NCBI GenBank assembly: GCA_002293585.1
Contig: DBDM01000082.1
Location: 197-13,980, forward strand
Direction of reading: 5' to 3'
Source: Bacteroidales bacterium UBA932
GTDB lineage: Bacteria; Bacteroidota; Bacteroidia; Bacteroidales; UBA932
DNA: 13,784 bases
In this document: in pieces, positions 1 to 6,407 of the stretch
Layout: each line of letters starts with the position of its first letter
How positions within the stretch are numbered: position 1 is the first letter of the stretch
Translations under genes and position numbers: made by a program
Notes under the pieces: model-generated
The model's input: only the letters and a program-made list of their open reading frames with translations
Databases searched by the model: none
What the model was told of the DNA's origin: nothing

Positions 1-2736
1 CAGCGCATTGTCGCAAATGGTAGCACTATCTTGCACCGCATAAGTAGGATTAATCGTAATACCCAGGTTACTTTCTACCCCGTCGCCGCTACAGTTCTTT
101 GGTGTCACAGTGATCGTAGCGTTGTTCTGTGTGCCGGGAAAACTCACCGTAACAGTAGTCGTATGTTGTCCTGCAATAATGATAGCGCCTGCTGACACAG
201 TCCAAGTATACGTCGTAGCGCCTGTCACGGGCGTTATGCTATAAGTATGGCTTGTGCCCGGACACGTAGAAGTTGTTCCGCTGATACTGCCTGCCGCATC
301 GGGTTTAGGAATTACCGTCACTGTGGCAGGTGTCGAATTTGTTTCCGCACATACGCCATTCTTCACCACTGCGCGATAATAAGTCGTCGTAGCCGGTGAA
401 CCGGGAGAATAAGCTATTGCCATATTGCTAACAGGCGTCCAGCTTGACCCGTCGGTCGAAGACTCCCACCGTTGTACTGTACCAACATGTCCCGACAAAG
501 TGAGGGTGCCGGATGTCCCGCCGAGACAGATCGTATTGCTACCGTCAATCGCTCCGCCGCCAACCTCGAGCACAGTAACCGTACCGCTAATTGTAACCGG
601 CCCACAAGGCACTGTGTGTCCTGTGGTGGTGATGGTATAAGTGCCGCCGGCCGTCGGTGTGCCGCTGACAAAAACAATATTATTTGAGAGCGTAGCCGTT
701 AAACCGGCCGGCAGTTCCGACACAGTAACTGAGGAAGCCGACCCCGACAAGGTATATTCACGTTCGGTAATGGCTGTCATGGCACAAACTATTTCTGTGG
801 CAAGTCCTGCCGTTTGAGTGATATAAGACGGCGCCGGATTCCCGGTCTGCACAGCGCCAATATCGGCCAAAACAGCCAAAGGACGCGCTACGCCGCGTTG
901 GTCTTCTGCAGGGCACCAGTATTCCACGTTACGGTCGATTTGTTTATTGGCCGGACTACATCCCGCCAACATCAATGTGGGCGTTAAGCCGCCGTTATTC
1001 TTCAGTTCGGCTTTACCCGACACATTGATATCCTCAAATATTTCCCCCAATGTCCACCGGTCTAATCCTATGATATTGTAAGAACTGTTTGCATCCGTAG
1101 TTCCGCGGATTTCTTTGCCGGCCTCATCAGCAGATGTATTACCAGCCACTAACGATCCGTTCAATTTCACTGTTGAGGCGGCGTAAACCCCGCCGCCTTC
1201 AACGGAGGCATTATTCCCCGAAAGCGTAGTATTCACAATAATCAATGAAGGACCTGCTGCATAGGAACCGGCATCGTCGTCGTAGATCCCGCCGCCGGAA
1301 CCGGCCGCTTCATTATCTACGACAGTGCTATTGGATAGTTGCTGCGGTTCATCAAACTCTCTGCTGAAAAATATTGCACCGCCTTTTTGAGCAGTGTTAC
1401 CGAACAAGGCCGATGAAGTTATATTGCTTCGGCCGACAGCGTAAACAGCCCCGCCCTCTTCGGCCGCATTGTTCTTGAAAATACTATTAGCAATGTGTGT
1501 AGTATAATTATTGTACCAATTATTACTCTGATCATAAAACAATACAGCTGCACCGCCATTGCCGGATGCCGTATTATTTTCGAACAAACAGGAGTCTATC
1601 GCTGCCTGCCCAAACCTGAAAATTAAAGCGCCGCCATCGCCATTCTCCGCCTTGTTGCCGGTAAAAGTGGTTGCGGTCATCACAAATTCCATTTCTGCGC
1701 GGGAAACATATATTCCGCCGGCGCCAAGCATCACACCGGCATCGACAACAAGACCGGCATCTGTCCGTTGTATGTTATTGTCGAACAAACAGGAGTCTAT
1801 TGATACCAGAGCGCCCAGGAAGCTGGCGCCTCCGGCGTAACCGTTAATACTGACGTTATTGCGAAATGTACAATTGTTCATTGTTACCGTAGCGCCCGGT
1901 TGGACATTCAACGCTCCGGCATATTGGCCGCTATTGTCCGAAAACAGGGAGTTGCTTATGGTAGCGGTCGTATTTTGATGGATAATCACCGCACCGCCAA
2001 ACACTATATCAACAATACCGGGGCCACGCGGGCCTGTCCATTCCGTTGAGTTGCCGGTAAACGTGCAGGCCGTGATCAACGCACCGGCGTCCGCGCTACT
2101 GCCTTCAAAGCAAATTGCCCCACCGGCACAGGCCGCCATGTTATCCCTGAACACGCAATGTTCTACCTTCATCACCTCAATGCTATAAATACCCCCGCCT
2201 CGCCCACTCGACCGAAGCTGTCCGGCTATATCCGCCCGGCCGTCCTGAATGGTCACATTGGATAAAACTGCCGTGGTATCCATTCTCACACTGCGGACAA
2301 TATCACCGGAATAAGCAGGATGGTAAAAAACATGGTAGGCATATAACCCACCGCCTAAATCACCGGATAGGATAGTAGCGCCGCCGGTCGGTACGGCATC
2401 CATTTCCGTACCGGCAAACCCGCCGGTTACCCTTACACCGTTACGCAATGAAAAATACTTATCCCTATCGGGATCAAATATACTTGTGTCGGCAGTCGTA
2501 CCGTTCGGCTGGCCGGCGGGTATATATATCCCTTCCATGAGCCTGACTTCCGCTTTAATTCCTGTTTGTATATAACTTTCGCCGGCTTGTTCTATAGCAG
2601 CCTGCAAATCACCCATAGCAGTCGCCCACGAAGAACCGTCGCCGGTTCCGGTGGGCGCCACATACATTATATTCTGTGCCGTTAAGGTTCCGGCAAAGAA
2701 AATAATCATACACAGGCATAAGACACTATGCTTCAT
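1..2736 (-). CDS. Large secreted right-handed beta-helix / Ig-like surface protein (C-terminus beyond window)
   Basis: I read every codon from the ATG at 2736 down to position 1 and found no stop, giving 912 residues of a protein truncated only by the window edge. Residues 1-20 are a signal peptide ending TLTA-Q. The mature protein begins with the 'YVAPTGTGDGSSWATA' pattern common at the start of Bacteroidota beta-helix proteins. Residues about 175-560 carry some twelve FxxN...GGA(I/V/L) repeats of the Chlamydia polymorphic-outer-membrane-protein type, such as FRDN, FTGN, FENN and FKNN. The helix closes with DQRG at 612-615 and DIGAVQ at 625-630. Ig- or PKD-like domains follow at about 640-722, 725-812 and 813-897, and another begins at the edge. 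The family is usually a cell-surface or secreted adhesin; export by type IX secretion is inferred, because the sorting domain would lie outside the window. It has its own promoter and follows a GH28 gene. Ligand unknown. Confidence 0.9.
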   Translation of the reverse strand, partial: MKHSVLCLCMIIFFAGTLTAQNIMYVAPTGTGDGSSWATAMGDLQAAIEQAGESYIQTGIKAEVRLMEGIYIPAGQPNGTTADTSIFDPDRDKYFSLRNGVRVTGGFAGTEMDAVPTGGATILSGDLGGGLYAYHVFYHPAYSGDIVRSVRMDTTAVLSNVTIQDGRADIAGQLRSSGRGGGIYSIEVMKVEHCVFRDNMAACAGGAICFEGSSADAGALITACTFTGNSTEWTGPRGPGIVDIVFGGAVIIHQNTTATISNSLFSDNSGQYAGALNVQPGATVTMNNCTFRNNVSINGYAGGASFLGALVSIDSCLFDNNIQRTDAGLVVDAGVMLGAGGIYVSRAEMEFVMTATTFTGNKAENGDGGALIFRFGQAAIDSCLFENNTASGNGGAAVLFYDQSNNWYNNYTTHIANSIFKNNAAEEGGAVYAVGRSNITSSALFGNTAQKGGAIFFSREFDEPQQLSNSTVVDNEAAGSGGGIYDDDAGSYAAGPSLIIVNTTLSGNNASVEGGGVYAASTVKLNGSLVAGNTSADEAGKEIRGTTDANSSYNIIGLDRWTLGEIFEDINVSGKAELKNNGGLTPTLMLAGCSPANKQIDRNVEYWCPAEDQRGVARPLAVLADIGAVQTGNPAPSYITQTAGLATEIVCAMTAITEREYTLSGSASSVTVSELPAGLTATLSNNIVFVSGTPTAGGTYTITTTGHTVPCGPVTISGTVTVLEVGGGAIDGSNTICLGGTSGTLTLSGHVGTVQRWESSTDGSSWTPVSNMAIAYSPGSPATTTYYRAVVKNGVCAETNSTPATVTVIPKPDAAGSISGTTSTCPGTSHTYSITPVTGATTYTWTVSAGAIIIAGQHTTTVTVSFPGTQNNATITVTPKNCSGDGVESNLGITINPTYAVQDSATICDNAL

Positions 2737-2740
2737 TTTG

Positions 2741-2748
2741 CAAAAATA
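2741..2748 (-). promoter_or_regulatory. -7 promoter box (TATTTTTG) of the beta-helix gene
   Basis: On the minus strand this reads TATTTTTG, a full match to the Bacteroidota -7 consensus TAnnTTTG. A TTTG that could serve as the -33 element lies about 22 nt upstream. Only four bases separate the box from the ATG at 2736, so the transcript would be leaderless or nearly so. The same box at the same distance is present in the homologous remnant at 4369-4376. Confidence 0.6.
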
Positions 2749-2772
2749 AGCAAAAGATCATAGTGTCCTTCA

Positions 2773-2789
2773 AAAATTGTGTCAATTTT
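2773..2789 (-). terminator. AT-rich hairpin after the GH28 gene
   Basis: AAAATTG and CAATTTT form a 7-bp stem around a 3-nt loop, about 35 nt past the GH28 stop codon. On the minus strand it is followed by a T run. The stem is weak (one G-C pair per arm) and overlaps the presumed -33 region of the beta-helix promoter, so it is a tentative terminator. Confidence 0.4.
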
Positions 2790-2824
2790 CTTTAATTAAC
2801 CGCCGGCGCAAGCTTTCCGACAAT

Positions 2825-4201
2825 TTATTGGGCCGATGTAGGTACATAGGCTTCTTCGCCCAGCACTACATTACTCATCACAATATTTTTTGCATGGGTA
2901 ATACTCAACGCATTGGTTATCGTATCGATCCGCACATCCGATAGATAAATATCATGCACCGGAAGCTCTGCAAACCCCTGAATAACAATTCCTCCAGCAT
3001 TAGCTTTACGACAAGTAAGGCGGTCGACATAGATATTGCTGATGTCGGTACAGTGCCCGCCGTCCTTGCCTTCACCATGGTAGAAAGAAGTGATGTAAAA
3101 ACAATCTTCCACTTCGCCGAAAGCCACATTACGGATATAAATGTTCTTCATATAACCGCCGCGATCGGGGTTCGATTTTAAAAAAATACCACGTTTGCAG
3201 TAGCCGCCGAAGCTACAATCTTCAATAAACACGTTACGCACACCGCCCGACATTTCACTGCCAATCACCACACCGTGCAGGCCTTTGAACTTACAATTAC
3301 GAATAATGATATTTTCCGACGGACGGGCAGCGGCGCGGCCTTCGTGGTCACGGCCGGCCTTAATCGCCACATTATCGTCGCCATTATCAAAATTCATATC
3401 TTCAATGAGCACATTGCGGCTGCTTTCCGGATCAACACCGTCATTATTAATATTGCGGGCTATAAAGTTCACTGCACGCACCGTGGCGTTTTCACATCTG
3501 AGCAAATGCACACACCAGAAAGGCGAATTAGTAATGGTGACGCCCTGTATCAATATATTTTTGCATTCAAATAATTGCAGTAAATGCGGACGAAGGTAAT
3601 ACCCGTTACCAAAGCGGCGTTCTTCTATCGGTGTGTTGTTATGGTTCATTTCACGTGAACGTTGCTGTCCCGCATATTGCAGTTCTTTTCCTGTTACCGG
3701 ATCGATCGAACGCCAGGTGCTGAATGTAGCGGCGGCATTGCCGTTGATCACACCCTCCCCGATGATCGACACATTTTCGAGTTGATAACCGTAGATCAGC
3801 GGACTGTAGTTATACAACATCGTACCTTCCCAACTGGTGAGCACAACCGGTAAATATTTATCAGGATCAGCGGCGAACTTCAGCACGGCGCCTTTCTGCA
3901 GATCAATACATACATTACTTTGCAGATGTAAAGGCCCATCGAGAAAATAAACACCTTCGGGCACTATGATCCGCACACCCTGCCGGTTTTCCGCCATCGC
4001 CCGTTCAAAAGCCGCAATGCAATCGGTCGTACTATCGGGCACCGCACCAAAATCAAGAACGGACACCATGTGCTCCGGTATAGCCGGCACCTTGATCTGC
4101 GCCAGAATGGCATCACGTTGCTGCTCACGTGTAAGTTCTTCGGCAGTACACGCCGTCAGTAATATTGCGGATGCAATAAAAAAAGTAAATAAAGGTTTCA
4201 T
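2825..4201 (-). CDS. Glycoside hydrolase family 28 (polygalacturonase-like) lipoprotein
   Basis: The 458-residue product starts with a lipoprotein signal, LLTAC with Cys18, so it is probably lipid-anchored in the cell envelope. Residues 50-60 (DFGAVPDSTTD) are the usual opening of GH28/pectate-lyase-fold enzymes, and the rest is beta-helix. GH28 motifs appear in order: NND at 252-254, GDD at 274-276 with the two Asp at 275-276, LHG with His309 followed by IGSE, then RGIFLKS at 337-343. The family hydrolyses alpha-galacturonosyl or related linkages in pectin-like polysaccharides. The Arg of the usual R-I/L-K motif is Phe340 here, with Lys342 kept, so specificity may differ from classical polygalacturonase. 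No SusC/SusD partner is in the window. No TAnnTTTG box lies directly upstream; transcription may come from the remnant promoter at 4369-4376. The ATG at 4201 is chosen because it opens the lipoprotein signal. Confidence 0.88.
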   Translation of the reverse strand: MKPLFTFFIASAILLTACTAEELTREQQRDAILAQIKVPAIPEHMVSVLDFGAVPDSTTDCIAAFERAMAENRQGVRIIVPEGVYFLDGPLHLQSNVCIDLQKGAVLKFAADPDKYLPVVLTSWEGTMLYNYSPLIYGYQLENVSIIGEGVINGNAAATFSTWRSIDPVTGKELQYAGQQRSREMNHNNTPIEERRFGNGYYLRPHLLQLFECKNILIQGVTITNSPFWCVHLLRCENATVRAVNFIARNINNDGVDPESSRNVLIEDMNFDNGDDNVAIKAGRDHEGRAAARPSENIIIRNCKFKGLHGVVIGSEMSGGVRNVFIEDCSFGGYCKRGIFLKSNPDRGGYMKNIYIRNVAFGEVEDCFYITSFYHGEGKDGGHCTDISNIYVDRLTCRKANAGGIVIQGFAELPVHDIYLSDVRIDTITNALSITHAKNIVMSNVVLGEEAYVPTSAQ

Positions 4202-4292
4202 AAGAATCTATATTTATGCAGTATCTAAGCCGGTTATCCCCCAACTAATTTGCTTACCCGTAATATGTTTTTTCAAATTTGACTCCCATTCT

Positions 4293-4364
4293 TCAAACAT
4301 GCTGCACCGTCAACGTTCCGGCAGCGCAAATTATCATACACAGGAGTAATAAACCACGTCTCAT
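4293..4364 (-). pseudogene. Signal-peptide remnant of a beta-helix-gene paralogue
   Basis: An ATG at 4364 opens a 23-codon frame ending in TGA at 4293-4295. Its first 21 residues match the signal peptide of the large beta-helix protein at 13 of 21 positions, sharing LCMII and AGTLT. With 19 upstream bases included, 4302-4380 aligns without gaps to 2674-2752 at about 60 of 79 identical bases. Similarity stops at the Gln codon that marks the predicted cleavage site, and nothing recognisable follows before the GH28 start. I read this as the 5' stub of a lost or deleted paralogue. It might instead act as a promoter with a short leader peptide for the GH28 gene. Confidence 0.65.
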
Positions 4365-4368
4365 GTTA

Positions 4369-4376
4369 CAAAAGTA
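4369..4376 (-). promoter_or_regulatory. -7 box (TACTTTTG) of the signal-peptide remnant, possible GH28 promoter
   Basis: The minus strand reads TACTTTTG, matching TAnnTTTG, four bases before the remnant ATG exactly as in the beta-helix gene. It is the only consensus box I found upstream of the GH28 gene, about 165 nt from that start codon, so it may drive GH28. No convincing -33 element is visible. Confidence 0.45.
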
Positions 4377-4412
4377 AGCATTTTTTTACAATAATTTCTT
4401 GGTATAATTAAT

Positions 4413-4428
4413 TATTTTTGTATTTTTG
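4413..4428 (+). promoter_or_regulatory. Two abutting -7 boxes (TATTTTTG twice) of the ORF6N gene
   Basis: TATTTTTG occurs at 4413-4420 and again at 4421-4428. A TTG at 4399-4401 lies 19 nt before the second copy, a plausible -33 element. The ATG at 4451 follows 22 nt after the second box. It is unclear which copy is used. Confidence 0.55.
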
Positions 4429-4450
4429 TGCCTAAATATGTGCCACTAAT

Positions 4451-4966
4451 ATGGAGCCACAACTTATTCAGAACAAAATTTGCGAAATTAGATTGCATAA
4501 AGTAATGTTGGATTTTGACCTTGCTCAACTTTATGGAGTTGAAACCCGCGTTTTAAAACAGGCTGTTAAACGTAATATACACCGTTTTCCATCTGATTTT
4601 ATGTTCGTCCTTACAGAAAAAGAAGCCGACGACCTGGTATCACAATTTGTGATACCATCTAAAAGCCACATGGGCGGGGCGTTCCCGCTTGCTTTTACCG
4701 AACAGGGAATAGCCATGCTTTCAAGTGTCTTGCGAAGTGAAAAAGCCATTGAAGTCAACATTGCGATTATGCGGGCTTTTGTTATACTTCGTCAATACGC
4801 TATGGGATACGCAGAACTTAATCAAAAATTGGAAAACTTTATGGTTGAAACCAATACGCAATTTAGTGATATTTATCAAGCTTTAATTCAATTTGCGGAA
4901 CAGAAAAAAGAGCAGGAAAAGCCTAGAAAGCGCATTGGATTTGCTATAGGAAACGATAATCCTTAA
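4451..4966 (+). CDS. ORF6N-domain DNA-binding protein
   Basis: The 171-residue product carries an ORF6N domain at about residues 5-115. It shows the family pattern 'VMLDFDLAQLYGVETRVLKQAVKRN', then RFPxDFMFxLT, SQFVIPSK and AFTEQGIAMLSSVLRSEKAIEVNIAIMRAFV (given here in short pieces of one continuous stretch). ORF6N is a presumed DNA-binding module found in phage antirepressor-like proteins and in many stand-alone chromosomal genes of Bacteroidota; the role of the latter is not known to me. The C-terminal third is helical and rich in Gln, Lys and Glu, and may mediate oligomerisation. The gene is visibly more AT-rich than fabD or guaB, which suggests acquisition. It stands alone with its own promoter, ends directly in a terminator, and faces the 3' end of a tRNA gene, a common place for accessory DNA. 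A perfect palindrome lies inside at 4635-4657. Confidence 0.88.
   Translation: MEPQLIQNKICEIRLHKVMLDFDLAQLYGVETRVLKQAVKRNIHRFPSDFMFVLTEKEADDLVSQFVIPSKSHMGGAFPLAFTEQGIAMLSSVLRSEKAIEVNIAIMRAFVILRQYAMGYAELNQKLENFMVETNTQFSDIYQALIQFAEQKKEQEKPRKRIGFAIGNDNP
4635..4657. repeat. Perfect 23-nt palindrome inside the ORF6N gene
   Basis: TGGTATCACAA and its reverse complement flank a single central T, an 11-bp perfect inverted repeat. It falls in codons 62-69 of the ORF6N gene (L-V-S-Q-F-V-I-P). It could be an operator bound by a dimeric regulator, an mRNA hairpin (though a 1-nt loop would force the inner pairs open), or a by-product of coding. Function unproven. Confidence 0.7.
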
Positions 4967-4990
4967 AAATACCTCCATTGGCGGTATTTT
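4966..4990. terminator. Bidirectional terminator between ORF6N gene and tRNA-Arg
   Basis: AAAATACC (4966-4973) pairs with GGTATTTT (4983-4990), and an inner CC/GG pair shortens the loop to ATT. T-rich tracts follow on both strands, so it can end the plus-strand ORF6N transcript, whose stop codon it touches, and the minus-strand tRNA transcript, whose mature 3' end is about 20 nt away. Confidence 0.75.
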
Positions 4991-5010
4991 ATTCTCTTAA
5001 TTCTCAACAG

Positions 5011-5084
5011 TGACCGTGAAGGGATTCAAACCCCTGACCTTCAGAACCGGAATCTGACGTTCTATTCAGCTGAACTACACGGCC
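5011..5084 (-). tRNA. tRNA-Arg (anticodon CCG)
   Basis: The 74-nt minus-strand sequence folds as a complete cloverleaf. The acceptor GGCCGTG/CACGGTC has one G-U pair, the D stem is GTTC/GAAC, the anticodon stem is TCAGA/TCTGA, and the T stem is AGGGG/CCCTT. The loop TTCCGGT puts CCG (bases 5048-5050) in the anticodon, reading CGG arginine codons. The discriminator is A and CCA is not encoded. The D loop AGCTGAATA has A at position 19 and the T loop TTTGAAT has T at position 56, so the near-invariant G19-C56 tertiary pair is replaced by A-U. It has its own TATCTTTG promoter and is divergent from fabD. Confidence 0.95.
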
Positions 5085-5103
5085 GTAATATTATTTCGCG
5101 GCA

Positions 5104-5111
5104 CAAAGATA
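5104..5111 (-). promoter_or_regulatory. -7 box (TATCTTTG) of tRNA-Arg
   Basis: The minus strand reads TATCTTTG, matching TAnnTTTG, about 20 nt before the first tRNA base. It is back to back with the fabD promoter box 22 nt away on the other strand. No clear -33 TTG is seen. Confidence 0.65.
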
Positions 5112-5133
5112 ATAAAAATTAATCATTATTTCG

Positions 5134-5141
5134 TATCTTTG
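5134..5141 (+). promoter_or_regulatory. -7 box (TATCTTTG) of fabD
   Basis: TATCTTTG matches TAnnTTTG and lies 22 nt before the fabD ATG, with an A/T-rich leader lacking a Shine-Dalgarno sequence. It forms a divergent pair with the tRNA-Arg promoter. Confidence 0.7.
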
Positions 5142-5163
5142 CCCCCGATTTAAAATAAAATTT

Positions 5164-6045
5164 ATGAAAGCTTATGTATTCCCCGGTCAAGGCGCACAAT
5201 TTGTAGGTATGGGTAAAGACCTTTACGACAATGTTCCCCAAGCCAAAGAGATGTTTGAGAAAGCGAATGAAATTCTTGGTTTCCGTATTACCGACCTCAT
5301 GTTTGCCGGTACCGACGCCGACCTCAAACAAACAAAAGTGACCCAACCTGCCATTTTTCTGCACTCCGTTATTTTAGCGAAGTCGCTATCCGATTTTAAC
5401 CCGCAAATGACCGCCGGACATTCCTTAGGTGAATTTTCCGCTCTGGTAGCTGCCGGCGCCATGAATTTTGAAGATGGTCTCCGCTTAGTAGCCATACGTG
5501 CCACGGCCATGCAAAAAGCCTGCGAGTCGGAACCTTCGACAATGGCTGCCGTATTAGGCTTAGAAGACGATAAAGTAGAAGAAATATGCGCTTCGGTGAA
5601 TGGCGTGGTGGTAGCCGCCAATTATAACTGTCCCGGTCAATTGGTAATTTCCGGCGCAGTGAAAGCGGTGGAAGAAGCCTGCGAAAAACTGAAAACTGCC
5701 GGCGCTAAACGGGCACTTGTACTGCCGGTGGGTGGTGCATTCCATTCTCCGTTAATGGAACCTGCACGGATAGAACTCGAAGCGGGCATACAAAAAACCA
5801 ACTTGCAAACGCCTGTTTGTCCCGTCTACCAAAACGTGGATGCCAAACCCTATACCGACCCTGCCACGATCAAGCAAAACCTGATTGCCCAACTTACAGC
5901 CCCGGTGCGATGGACACAAACCGTGCAAAACATGGTGGCCGACGGACTGACAAGCTGTGTGGAATTAGGCCCTGGCAACGTATTGCAGGGACTGATCAAG
6001 AAAATTGCGCCACAAGTAACTGTGGAAGGTAAGCAAGCACTATAA
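5164..6045 (+). CDS. fabD: Malonyl-CoA:ACP transacylase
   Basis: This 293-residue cytoplasmic enzyme transfers malonyl from malonyl-CoA to acyl carrier protein, supplying the extender unit for type II fatty acid synthesis. The N-terminal FPGQGAQ (residues 6-12) forms the oxyanion/substrate loop. GHSLGE at 85-90 holds the nucleophile Ser87. Arg112, in AIRATAMQ, is the expected malonyl carboxylate ligand, and His194, in GAFHSPLM, is the catalytic base. GPGNVLQGLI closes the protein. Length and motifs are normal for FabD. The start at 5164 fits both the FabD N-terminus and the upstream promoter. It is not in a fab cluster here: it stands alone, divergent from tRNA-Arg, and ends only 4 nt from the stop codon of a convergent minus-strand gene, with no visible terminator between them. 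Confidence 0.96.
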   Translation: MKAYVFPGQGAQFVGMGKDLYDNVPQAKEMFEKANEILGFRITDLMFAGTDADLKQTKVTQPAIFLHSVILAKSLSDFNPQMTAGHSLGEFSALVAAGAMNFEDGLRLVAIRATAMQKACESEPSTMAAVLGLEDDKVEEICASVNGVVVAANYNCPGQLVISGAVKAVEEACEKLKTAGAKRALVLPVGGAFHSPLMEPARIELEAGIQKTNLQTPVCPVYQNVDAKPYTDPATIKQNLIAQLTAPVRWTQTVQNMVADGLTSCVELGPGNVLQGLIKKIAPQVTVEGKQAL

Positions 6046-6049
6046 AAAA

Positions 6050-6319
6050 TTACTTCGTCAATGCGCTGATCTGGCGGAATGATTCGTCAACGCCTGCCAG
6101 CAAGTCATTGAATACAGCTTTATAGTGGGCCTTTGCTTTTCCTTCGGGATGGTTAGCCCTGTGAAGCAGGTCACGGCGCAGGTCAAGCGCTTTGTTGGCA
6201 ATAGCCAGCGCTTCGTCCTGTTTCTTTTCAGGATATAAGTTAATGAAAATACAAGCGTCGAGTACTACTTCATTTGTCAGGTAAACAATGTCTTTTTTAA
6301 TGTTACGGATACTGGCCAT
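6050..6319 (-). CDS. Small conserved-type hypothetical protein, all helical
   Basis: The 89-residue product begins MASIRNIKKDIVYLTNEVV. It is charged, soluble, predicted mostly helical, and has no signal peptide or membrane segment. A similar protein type is familiar to me from Bacteroidales genomes, but I know no function for it. The frame extends 29 codons upstream to 6406, but the promoter box at 6351-6358 would place the transcript start near 6345, downstream of that longer start. The upstream extension is also low-complexity and Lys/Phe-rich, so I choose the ATG at 6319. The gene is divergent from the YhcH-family gene and convergent with fabD. No motif suggests a reaction. Confidence 0.75.
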   Translation of the reverse strand: MASIRNIKKDIVYLTNEVVLDACIFINLYPEKKQDEALAIANKALDLRRDLLHRANHPEGKAKAHYKAVFNDLLAGVDESFRQISALTK

Positions 6320-6350
6320 AAAAAATTTACGTTTTAATTTAATTAAGGGA

Positions 6351-6358
6351 CAAAGGTA
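6351..6358 (-). promoter_or_regulatory. -7 box (TACCTTTG) of the 89-residue protein gene
   Basis: The minus strand reads TACCTTTG, matching TAnnTTTG, 31 nt before the ATG at 6319. This box decides the start: the in-frame ATG at 6406 lies upstream of it and could not be on this transcript. Confidence 0.65.
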
Positions 6359-6370
6359 AGATTTTTTTTC

Positions 6371-6378
6371 TATCTTTG
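6371..6378 (+). promoter_or_regulatory. -7 box (TATCTTTG) of the YhcH-family gene
   Basis: TATCTTTG matches TAnnTTTG and lies 29 nt before the ATG at 6408. It is divergent from the box at 6351-6358, so the two promoters share a compact control region. Confidence 0.65.
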
Positions 6379-6407
6379 TAAATATTAACTTGTAAACTGT
6401 AAACAAA

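Noticed and set aside
425..1840. Plus-strand open frames of 60-95 codons opposite the beta-helix gene
   Set aside because: They lie antisense to a continuous 912-codon coding frame with a clear signal peptide and repeat motifs, and show no family motif of their own.
1..2736. Possible frameshift or stop in the beta-helix gene
   Set aside because: I checked all codon triplets on the minus strand from 2736 to 1; none is a stop, and the domain pattern is continuous.
2674..4380. Invertible promoter (phase switch) formed by the two similar leader segments
   Set aside because: The two copies are in the same orientation, so inversion between them is not expected; I saw no inverted repeats flanking either copy and no recombinase gene in the window.
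5011..5084. tRNA called as pseudogene because of U56 and A19
   Set aside because: The two changes compensate each other, all stems pair, and promoter and terminator are in place.
4440..5090. Integrated element with att repeats at tRNA-Arg
   Set aside because: The ORF6N gene beside a tRNA suggested it, but I found no second copy of the tRNA 3' end and no integrase in the window.
6320..6406. Upstream ATG at 6406 as the start of the small helical protein
   Set aside because: The TACCTTTG box at 6351-6358 lies downstream of it, and the extra 29 residues are low-complexity; the ATG at 6319 fits better.
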